Source of the DNA: Candidatus Poribacteria bacterium
GTDB taxonomy: Bacteria; Poribacteria; WGA-4E; WGA-3G
Assembly: GCA_026706025.1 (NCBI GenBank)
Contig: JAPOZO010000073.1
Span: forward strand, 1 to 48,856
Reading direction: 5' to 3'
DNA length: 48,856 nucleotides
The position numbers and the translations under genes are program-made. Below, in pieces: positions 42,854 to 48,856 of the stretch. Under the pieces are notes generated by a model that saw only the letters and a program-made list of their open reading frames with translations, was not told the origin of the DNA and did no database searches. Numbering within the stretch: position 1 is the stretch's first letter; each line of letters starts with the position of its first letter.

Positions 42854-45610
42854 ATGGTTCAGAGACAAAAATACGAAGATATGAAAAAGCGAAACTCCCC
42901 TGCAAAAAACACGACGCGTAAACGGGGTAAAACCACGAAGCGAGAAGAGGAACTCCAGTTGGCGGATAGGAACCGCGAAAAAAACGTCTTGGATGTTTGG
43001 GCAAACGTTGATGTTTTCCCCCTCGCAAACAAAAAATCGAATACTGCACAGCGCACCGCGCCAGTAAGTTCGACACAACCGCAACACGCCCCTCAAACCG
43101 AAACCTACGTCCTTCGCGAAACGCCCACTTCCATTCATGCACTCACATTTGACACGCTTTGTAGAAAAATTTGCCAAGATGTCTTCCTCAAAGCGTCGTT
43201 AATGCAAGGACATCAGGTTACCTACGTACCCGTATGGGAAACCTATCCGCTTTGGATTGAGGAACGCATTATCGCGGAGGCAAAATCCAAATCTCCGATC
43301 AAACTCTCTGTTCTACGCAAGCGATGCCGCGCACGCCACAAACAGGAATTAGAAGTTCAAAAACAGAAGTTTTATCAACTCGGTATCTTTGCGGATTGGG
43401 ATGCTTCTCAGAAAACCCTTGAATCACGACAGGAAGCACGACTCATCGCTCTCATCAGCCGACTACGGGATTCCGATTATCTCCACGATTTACCACAACT
43501 CAGTCCATGGTGTCCGAAGTGCACAGCACCGCTCAATGAAGCGAATCTCCTACAAAAATCTGCACATGCTTTGAACGGGTACGTGAAGTTCCCTTTCAAT
43601 TTTGGGTTGGAGGAATTTGGCATTAATGTCTCCTTTTGCATCCGGATGCCACATCTCTGGGAGGTAGCCGGTACCGTCGAAATCGGGATTACTCAGGATG
43701 CTACCTATCTCCTCACTAAGCATGGAGAGGAATATCTCCTTTTTGCAGAACCGCAGCTTGAATATTTTTGTAAACATCTCACAAACGGGCAGCCTGAGCC
43801 GAAACCTATTAAGGAAATTAAAGCCACTGAACTCGCGCAATACACTGTGGCGCACCCGCTCTTTCCATCGAAGGAGTTGAAGATTACACCCATCCCTGAA
43901 ACGTTAATTACAGAAACTCCTGACGAGTCAACGTCTCTCTTAAAATCCGGTGTTATCCCGCTAAACCCAGCACATCATCAACCCAGTTACAATATCGCAC
44001 GGGTGTTAGAAGACATAAATGCTACCCCTATTTTCGATGAAACCGGAAGGTTCACTGAAGAAGCCGGGCAATTGTGTGGTTTATATCTCTTTGAGGCAGA
44101 AAAATTTATTATCCCGCAATTGGAGAAATATGGGGTCCTCCTAAAAACACATAACGACGAGATACACGCACCCCACTGTCCCCGATGCAAGGAATTAGCC
44201 GTTTTCCGACCCTGTTCAAAATGGGTGTTCTCTATTTCCAAAAATGATGCCACCAATCAACTTCTCAATGCTCAAGAATATTGGGATAATTATGGCGATA
44301 TACAAGATAAACGTATTGGCAAGGTCCGAGATATCGTCCTTAATTTCGGAGAATTACAAGTTTCAACACAGCGTCAATGGGGAATGCCTCTGCCAATCCT
44401 GCTCTGTGACCAGTGTGATGAACCTCTCACTGATAAAAATACACTCAATGCAATCCGCAATTCTATCCAGCGCAGCTTTGAATTCTGGTTCGGACTCAGC
44501 ATTGAAGAACTCTTGCCCACTGATACCCGCTGTTTAAACTGTAACTCAAGCGATTTTCGCAAAGAGGCGACCCTCATTGATAGTCATTTTGCTAATCTGC
44601 TTCAAATCATTGACAACTCTGACTTCAAGAAACCGCTCGGGGGCCACACCAGCGTCATGTTTGTACCACAAACAGGTATTGGTGATTCTCAGTGGACAAA
44701 ATGGTTAGCCGAAATTAGCGTCATCTCCGCTGCGCTTAGTAGAAGTCGCCCAATTAAAGAAAGTCAACCCTTTAAGCAACTAACGCTTAAAACGCTACCA
44801 AAAATTAGCGGCAAAATTCAGATTGAAGACGCATTTCTTAATAAATATCCAGCCGATGTGGTCCGACTTGTCGCGATAGCACCGAATATTGAAGCCAAAC
44901 AGGTGAGTTCCAAACAACTTGAGAAACTTGCCGAGGGATACCTCGGGCAATATCAGCAGCTCCAAGCACTATTCGATGATATAAGTGAGTACCTCTACCC
45001 GTTTCTACGTGATTCCGGAAAAGCGAGCGATAAGAAACAAAAGGATGCACCTGCGAAAGCCTCTAAAGATGAACAACGTTTCACCACCGCTAACGGACGC
45101 GAAGTTCAGGTCGATTTCCCCCGCACACCTACGCATACAGATATTGAAGCTCTGGGGGAGACCGCTGCTACTGGTAAAATACTTCCAATTGATTCGCTGG
45201 CAATAACTGTTACCGCGCAACTTTTGCAAGAGGTGCAACTGGCTTATCAAGCCGAGAATTTCTACGAAATGTGGACGCTGTTAACTGATTTTTGTCAAGA
45301 CGACCTTCGCTTTTATAGCCGCACGATGGAATCTCGTCCTACTACAACCCTACATGCGGCGCAAAGTATACTTTCAGAGATAACGACTGGACTGCTACAA
45401 CGATTCGCTCCCTTGACTCCTTTTTTAGCCGAACATTTTTATCGACGCATTTCTATAGAAGGCATGACCAGCGACCAGAGTATCTTTCAAGAAAACTGGC
45501 ACTCGCACTCGTCTCTGATTGGACAAACTCTGCAACCTTCCGATGGGAAAAAAGACGAGGCAAAAGCGGAATGGGAGGAGGTCAAGAGGGCATACGATGC
45601 AAAATCCTAA
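42854..45610 (+). CDS. Isoleucyl-tRNA-synthetase-like protein lacking catalytic motifs
   Basis: 918 aa, collinear with IleRS throughout: an N-terminal VLDVWANVDVF (as in the KFWEEIDIY start of IleRS); MQGHQVTYVPVWETYPLWIE (117-136, where IleRS has the WDxHGLPIE site); SPWCPKCTAPL (C220, C223); an editing-like region; APHCPRCKEL (C442, C445); QVSTQRQWGMPLP (502-514, where IleRS has ISRQRYWGxPIP); and an anticodon-binding-like end (LLQRFAPLTPFLAEHFYRRI). HIGH should fall at RETPTSIHAL (88-97) and is lost. KMSKS should fall at LPKISGKI (648-655) and is lost. The C-terminal zinc domain is short or absent. The start may be ATG 42881. It probably cannot make aminoacyl-tRNA, although tRNA binding may remain. 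lspA overlaps its end. Confidence 0.85.
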   Translation: MVQRQKYEDMKKRNSPAKNTTRKRGKTTKREEELQLADRNREKNVLDVWANVDVFPLANKKSNTAQRTAPVSSTQPQHAPQTETYVLRETPTSIHALTFDTLCRKICQDVFLKASLMQGHQVTYVPVWETYPLWIEERIIAEAKSKSPIKLSVLRKRCRARHKQELEVQKQKFYQLGIFADWDASQKTLESRQEARLIALISRLRDSDYLHDLPQLSPWCPKCTAPLNEANLLQKSAHALNGYVKFPFNFGLEEFGINVSFCIRMPHLWEVAGTVEIGITQDATYLLTKHGEEYLLFAEPQLEYFCKHLTNGQPEPKPIKEIKATELAQYTVAHPLFPSKELKITPIPETLITETPDESTSLLKSGVIPLNPAHHQPSYNIARVLEDINATPIFDETGRFTEEAGQLCGLYLFEAEKFIIPQLEKYGVLLKTHNDEIHAPHCPRCKELAVFRPCSKWVFSISKNDATNQLLNAQEYWDNYGDIQDKRIGKVRDIVLNFGELQVSTQRQWGMPLPILLCDQCDEPLTDKNTLNAIRNSIQRSFEFWFGLSIEELLPTDTRCLNCNSSDFRKEATLIDSHFANLLQIIDNSDFKKPLGGHTSVMFVPQTGIGDSQWTKWLAEISVISAALSRSRPIKESQPFKQLTLKTLPKISGKIQIEDAFLNKYPADVVRLVAIAPNIEAKQVSSKQLEKLAEGYLGQYQQLQALFDDISEYLYPFLRDSGKASDKKQKDAPAKASKDEQRFTTANGREVQVDFPRTPTHTDIEALGETAATGKILPIDSLAITVTAQLLQEVQLAYQAENFYEMWTLLTDFCQDDLRFYSRTMESRPTTTLHAAQSILSEITTGLLQRFAPLTPFLAEHFYRRISIEGMTSDQSIFQENWHSHSSLIGQTLQPSDGKKDEAKAEWEEVKRAYDAKS

Positions 45611-46100
45611 AAAAAACGCATGGCAAAATGTTATGCTTTTGATTTATGTGGCTGTGCCCGTGTTGATACTTGATTGGGGCACTAAGTGGTTGGTCCAGAA
45701 ACACATTACTCAGGTAACAGAGATAATCCCGATTATCCCCGGGTTCTTCAACCTTCGGCACGATAGAAATACTGGAGCGGCTTTCGGGGTACTCGCCGGG
45801 CATAGGGTCTTGCTGATTCTCATTACCATTGTCGCTTTGGTTTTCATTTTTTCCTATTACCTCCGATTCCGGGAGAGTCGTTGGATGCAGGTCTCGTTAG
45901 GTTTTCTACTCGGCGGTGCTGTTGGAAATTTCATTGATCGCCTCTATTTGGGGGAAGTTATTGATTTTCTTCAATTCGGTATAGTCAGCCAAGGTCTCTT
46001 TTGGCCCACCTTTAACGTCGCTGATATTTCTGTCTGCATCGGTGCAGGCATGCTGATTGTTTACCTGTTCCGACACCGTAATCAAGACCAGCAGGCTTGA
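45597..46100 (+). CDS. lspA: Lipoprotein signal peptidase (signal peptidase II)
   Basis: 167 aa from ATG 45597, 14 bases inside the end of the ileS-like gene, with GAGGTCAAGAGGG just before it. Four membrane segments and both catalytic Asp motifs are present: VGNFIDRLYLGEVIDF and FNVADISVCIGAG. The motif ILDWGTKWLVQKHI and the loop FFNLRHDRNTGAAFGVL are typical. It cleaves the signal peptide of lipoproteins at the inner membrane. The overlap implies translational coupling with the ileS-like gene, as with genuine ileS in other bacteria. Confidence 0.95.
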   Translation: MQNPKKNAWQNVMLLIYVAVPVLILDWGTKWLVQKHITQVTEIIPIIPGFFNLRHDRNTGAAFGVLAGHRVLLILITIVALVFIFSYYLRFRESRWMQVSLGFLLGGAVGNFIDRLYLGEVIDFLQFGIVSQGLFWPTFNVADISVCIGAGMLIVYLFRHRNQDQQA

Positions 46101-46182
46101 CTTGGGACCCGGTTTTCTAAATCCATAGATTAATAGTATCATTGTGAGAACTCAACGTTGTCTTTGACCCAAGGAGGGATCC

Positions 46183-46737
46183 ATGTACAAGTTTCGCACC
46201 CAATTATTTCTAATGAGCATAGCTTTTCTCTATTTCGCACAACCGCACGCAAAAGCACAGTTTCAGCCAGAACCTCCAGCACAACACGAAGACCACGCCG
46301 ACTACAGCGAAAGTGCATTGCGTCGGTTTGAAATTATCACGTTGAGTTCCCTACCATTCACTGCTATTCACAGTTATCTCGCCGTTAGAGGGATAAAAAT
46401 GTATCGTGAGAATATATTCGCACCCGAATTGACACCGAGCGACTATCGCGTGGTTGGGATTGGGGCTGTCTCATTGTCGCTCTTCATCGGCGTGTGGGAT
46501 TGGTTACACACCCGCAATGTTGATCGATCTGCACCACGTGTGCCAGAACCGAAAGCACCACCGGTCGAAGAGGAAGATCCTGTTGAAGGAACTATCGCTC
46601 GTCTGTCCAAAACGGATCCACATACAGCAAGATATAAAGAGATATTACGACAAAACTCACTAAACAACAGACTGAATAGATGGGCGAACGATCCTGCCAT
46701 CGGTTTTGCGGTACCCCTCTTACAGGTCCGTTTCTGA
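46183..46737 (+). CDS. Hypothetical exported protein with membrane segments
   Basis: 184 aa; AAGGAGGGATCC immediately precedes the ATG, a strong ribosome site. A signal peptide ends at AKAQFQ. There are two possible hydrophobic segments (IITLSSLPFTAIHSYLAV and VVGIGAVSLSLFIGVWDW), then a Pro/Glu-rich stretch (PRVPEPKAPPVEEEDPVEG) and a mixed tail. It resembles short periplasmic or outer-membrane-associated proteins of spirochaete and Bacteroidetes type only in layout. No function is assigned. Confidence 0.75.
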   Translation: MYKFRTQLFLMSIAFLYFAQPHAKAQFQPEPPAQHEDHADYSESALRRFEIITLSSLPFTAIHSYLAVRGIKMYRENIFAPELTPSDYRVVGIGAVSLSLFIGVWDWLHTRNVDRSAPRVPEPKAPPVEEEDPVEGTIARLSKTDPHTARYKEILRQNSLNNRLNRWANDPAIGFAVPLLQVRF

Positions 46738-46776
46738 ATTCAAACTGATAACCGAAAACTGAAAACTACACTCAAA

Positions 46777-47727
46777 ATGCGTATTCTTTTTATGGGGACC
46801 AGTGAGTTTGCTCTGCCAGCACTCAGAGAACTGATCACCCACAAGTTTGAAATCATTGGTGTTGTCACACAACCCGACCGGCCAAGTGGACGCGGAAAAC
46901 GCCTCAACCCACCGCCTGTTAAAATCGTCGCAACAGAGCACAGTCTACCGGTTTACCAACCTGAGAAGGTGAGAAAACCGGATTTCATGTCTGGCCTTGA
47001 ACGTCTCGCACCAGACGTGATTGTCGTCGCCGCATTCGGTCAACTACTACCACAGACCGTTTTGGATATTCCACCCTGTGGGACGATCAATTTGCACCCA
47101 TCACTGCTCCCGAAGTACAGAGGTGCAGCACCTATTCAATGGGCATTAATTAACGGTGAAACCGAGATAGGCGTGACGCTTATGTTATTGGATGCCGGTG
47201 AGGATACAGGCGATATTATTTCTACAAGTTGTATCCGCATCCGAAATGAAGATAATGCTTTTACATTAACAGAACAGTTAGCGCAGCTTGGGGCAAATCA
47301 ACTTGTCCGACTCTTATCCGAGATGCCAGAAGGCGCACCGCCCCCGGCAACGCCTCAGAACAACGCCGAGGCGACGCACGCACCACGCCTGACAAAGGAG
47401 ATCGGACACATTGACTGGAATCAACCCGCGACAACGATTCACAATCTCGTCAGAGGCACCGCGATCTGGCCCGGCGCGTATACCTTTTTTCGGAACAATC
47501 TCCGATTGAAGATTGTCGATTGTCTGCCGCTTTCGCAGACGCTCGACGCGCCTTCAGGGGTGCTTGAAATAGTTGAAAAACGAAAACTGCTTGTTGCAAC
47601 AGCAGACGGGATGCTCCAATTACTGAAAATTCAGCCCGCAACCAAGAAAGTTATGGAAGCGTCCGATTTTATCAACGGTTACCAATTACAAACAGGCGAA
47701 CAACTTTTGGCTGCAACATCATTATGA
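46777..47727 (+). CDS. fmt: Methionyl-tRNA formyltransferase
   Basis: 316 aa. The formyl transferase core includes MRILFMGTSEFALPALRELI, the Asn-His site in INLHPSLLPKYRGAAPIQW and the Asp in LMLLDAGEDTGDI. The C-terminal domain (ATTIHNLVRGTAIWPGAY) is present. It formylates initiator Met-tRNA for translation start. The bases before the gene are an ACTGATAACC-type simple repeat. It is coupled to the next gene by an ATGA overlap (47724-47727). Confidence 0.96.
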   Translation: MRILFMGTSEFALPALRELITHKFEIIGVVTQPDRPSGRGKRLNPPPVKIVATEHSLPVYQPEKVRKPDFMSGLERLAPDVIVVAAFGQLLPQTVLDIPPCGTINLHPSLLPKYRGAAPIQWALINGETEIGVTLMLLDAGEDTGDIISTSCIRIRNEDNAFTLTEQLAQLGANQLVRLLSEMPEGAPPPATPQNNAEATHAPRLTKEIGHIDWNQPATTIHNLVRGTAIWPGAYTFFRNNLRLKIVDCLPLSQTLDAPSGVLEIVEKRKLLVATADGMLQLLKIQPATKKVMEASDFINGYQLQTGEQLLAATSL

Positions 47728-48698
47728 ATAGCCTGAATAATACCCTATTTGCCGCCGTCAAAGTTTCACTCTACTTCCTAATTCTGTTCGGTATAGGCGG
47801 TGTACTCATCATTTTCGTGATTATTCCGAAATGGGTTCGGACAGAAGAAGTCTTGGTGCCAAACCTTATTGGCAAAACCTACTATGAAGCTGTCCGTATT
47901 CTTGATAAAGAAGGGCTTCGGCCCGCGAAGGATATTCAGGAGGCGAGTAGCAATGCACCAAAAGGCGAAATCGTTGCGCAAGATCCTGTGGCGAACTTTA
48001 GAGTCAAATCTTACCAACCTGTTACAATCACGGTCAGTATAGGGGCGAAGTTAGCACCTGTCCCCTCTGTTATCGGTAAATCACAGGATGCTGCTTTTGA
48101 TACGCTTAGGGCTGCGGGTTTTCGTCGAAATCGGGTCGCGACCGTCTACTCTGAAACCTATCTACAAGATACAGTCATCGCGCAAACCCCGCCAGAGGGC
48201 GGAGGTCAACAACGCGGCAGTGCCGTTAACCTCTTAGTGAGCCTCGGGCCGACACCACAACTCATGCAACTCCCGGATTTTGAAGGTCAACCCGCTGCTG
48301 ATGTGCTTGTTGCCTTAGAAGCAGCAGGACTAAATGTTGAAACCCAATATAGTTCGCACCCCAAAATCCCTGAAGGCGCAATTATTGCCCACAAACCTCC
48401 ACGCAACGTGATGGTAAGAACCGGAGACCTGATCCTCCTCGAAATTAGTGGACAGGAATTGCCTGAAAACGTCGGTAGATTGCTAACTTTCAAGCACTAC
48501 GTCAGCGAAGAAGGGGCATTGTCACATCACGTCAGAATTGTTATCATTGATGATTCCGGTGAACGTATTGAGGTCGATCAACCCTACGCTCGTGGCATGG
48601 TGATTGACTTGGAACGAGAAGGGGTTCGAGTCTTTGGAGAAACGCGGGTCGTGGTCTACGAAAATGGCGAGAAACTATCTGAAACGCTTTACAAATAA
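47724..48698 (+). CDS. Membrane-anchored PASTA-domain protein
   Basis: 324 aa; its ATG overlaps the fmt stop. One N-terminal membrane segment (FLILFGIGGVLIIFVIIPKW) is followed by three PASTA-like repeats (about 43-105, 110-175, 180-245: VPNLIGKTYYEAVRILDKEG, VPSVIGKSQDAAFDTLRAAG, LPDFEGQPAADVLVALEAAG) and a C-terminal beta-rich domain (LTFKHYVSEEGALSHHV, ALSHHVRIVIIDDSGERI). PASTA repeats bind peptidoglycan fragments in Ser/Thr kinases and penicillin-binding proteins; here no kinase domain is attached, so it may be a cell-wall sensor or linker. The gene order fmt-PASTA is common. Confidence 0.9.
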   Translation: MNSLNNTLFAAVKVSLYFLILFGIGGVLIIFVIIPKWVRTEEVLVPNLIGKTYYEAVRILDKEGLRPAKDIQEASSNAPKGEIVAQDPVANFRVKSYQPVTITVSIGAKLAPVPSVIGKSQDAAFDTLRAAGFRRNRVATVYSETYLQDTVIAQTPPEGGGQQRGSAVNLLVSLGPTPQLMQLPDFEGQPAADVLVALEAAGLNVETQYSSHPKIPEGAIIAHKPPRNVMVRTGDLILLEISGQELPENVGRLLTFKHYVSEEGALSHHVRIVIIDDSGERIEVDQPYARGMVIDLEREGVRVFGETRVVVYENGEKLSETLYK

Positions 48699-48856
48699 CG
48701 CAAGTTGCCATCTCTGTAGCATAATCTTCCAGATTGTGGTTGCGGAGACGCAAACTATAGTGAAACCCAAAAATAAATAGACATCTTTGTAGCATAAACT
48801 GTTAGTTTCCTTGTTTTCGTCCAATGAAGGCGTAATGTCATTCTTGTTTGAAAGGT
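48699..48856. other. End of window, no gene seen
   Basis: A short stretch with GTGAAACCCAAAAATAAATAGA near 48762, which resembles GTGAAACCTAAAAGTAAAGAGA at about 14608. It may be another dispersed repeat. No gene or terminator is clear. Confidence 0.35.

Noticed and set aside
42729-43177. Two long minus-strand frames opposite the start of the ileS-like gene
   Set aside because: They lie across the junction of yggT and the ileS-like gene, have no domain, and the plus-strand frame is collinear with a known family.
1-48856. tRNA or rRNA genes
   Set aside because: No cloverleaf-like or ribosomal RNA signature was seen by eye on either strand. A tRNA scan would settle it.

Overview
The window looks like a chromosome segment of an uncultivated, Gram-negative, sponge- or marine-associated bacterium, most likely a member of Candidatus Poribacteria. 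This is inference from gene content: paired phytanoyl-CoA-dioxygenase-like proteins, a sulfatase, two DUF6785-type membrane proteins, WD40 and YCF48-like repeat proteins, dockerin modules, and a C-terminal module carrying NYPNPFNPET that resembles type IX secretion sorting domains. No rRNA, tRNA, CRISPR array or intact insertion sequence was recognised. Several genes use TTG starts placed by good Shine-Dalgarno sequences.

Layout. 1-2627 (minus strand): a small exported-protein operon ending in an M15-like peptidase with a Cys/His-rich tail that runs off the window. 2640-3770: non-coding, with an IS3-type transposase scrap and the first copy of a dispersed repeat. 3774-8875: a YCF48/BNR propeller protein, a TolC-like outer-membrane channel and an HlyD-type adaptor. 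8898-9073: a short inverted-repeat element flanked by a 7-bp direct repeat. 9304-12916: a GHMP sugar kinase and a polytopic membrane protein. 13259-22560: a PorV-like outer-membrane protein followed by three secreted multidomain proteins (LamG-cohesin, WD40-metalloprotease, double WD40) that share one C-terminal dockerin plus sorting cassette. 22655-24386 (minus): an enolase-superfamily enzyme and an unknown membrane protein. 24761-26132: a LON-domain protein and a PgsA-like enzyme. 26179-36018: an accessory metabolic region with two dioxygenase-like proteins, a sulfatase, a TIM-barrel hydrolase-like protein, a sugar isomerase-like protein, a second DUF6785-type protein, an orphan ABC permease and a Gfo/Idh/MocA oxidoreductase; this suggests catabolism of sulfated or modified saccharides. 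36019-37157: a cluster of dispersed repeats. 37158-48698: a dense housekeeping block (tatA, tatC, zinc-ribbon protein, cupin, yfiH, yggS, proC, yggT, an ileS-like gene, lspA, fmt, PASTA protein).

The most striking observation is the 918-codon gene at 42854-45610. It sits exactly where ileS sits in many bacteria (after yggS-proC-yggT and overlapping lspA) and is collinear with isoleucyl-tRNA synthetase from end to end. However, the HIGH and KMSKS signatures and the motifs that bind the amino acid and ATP are eroded or replaced. It is an intact, translationally coupled reading frame, so it looks like a repurposed pseudo-synthetase rather than a broken gene.
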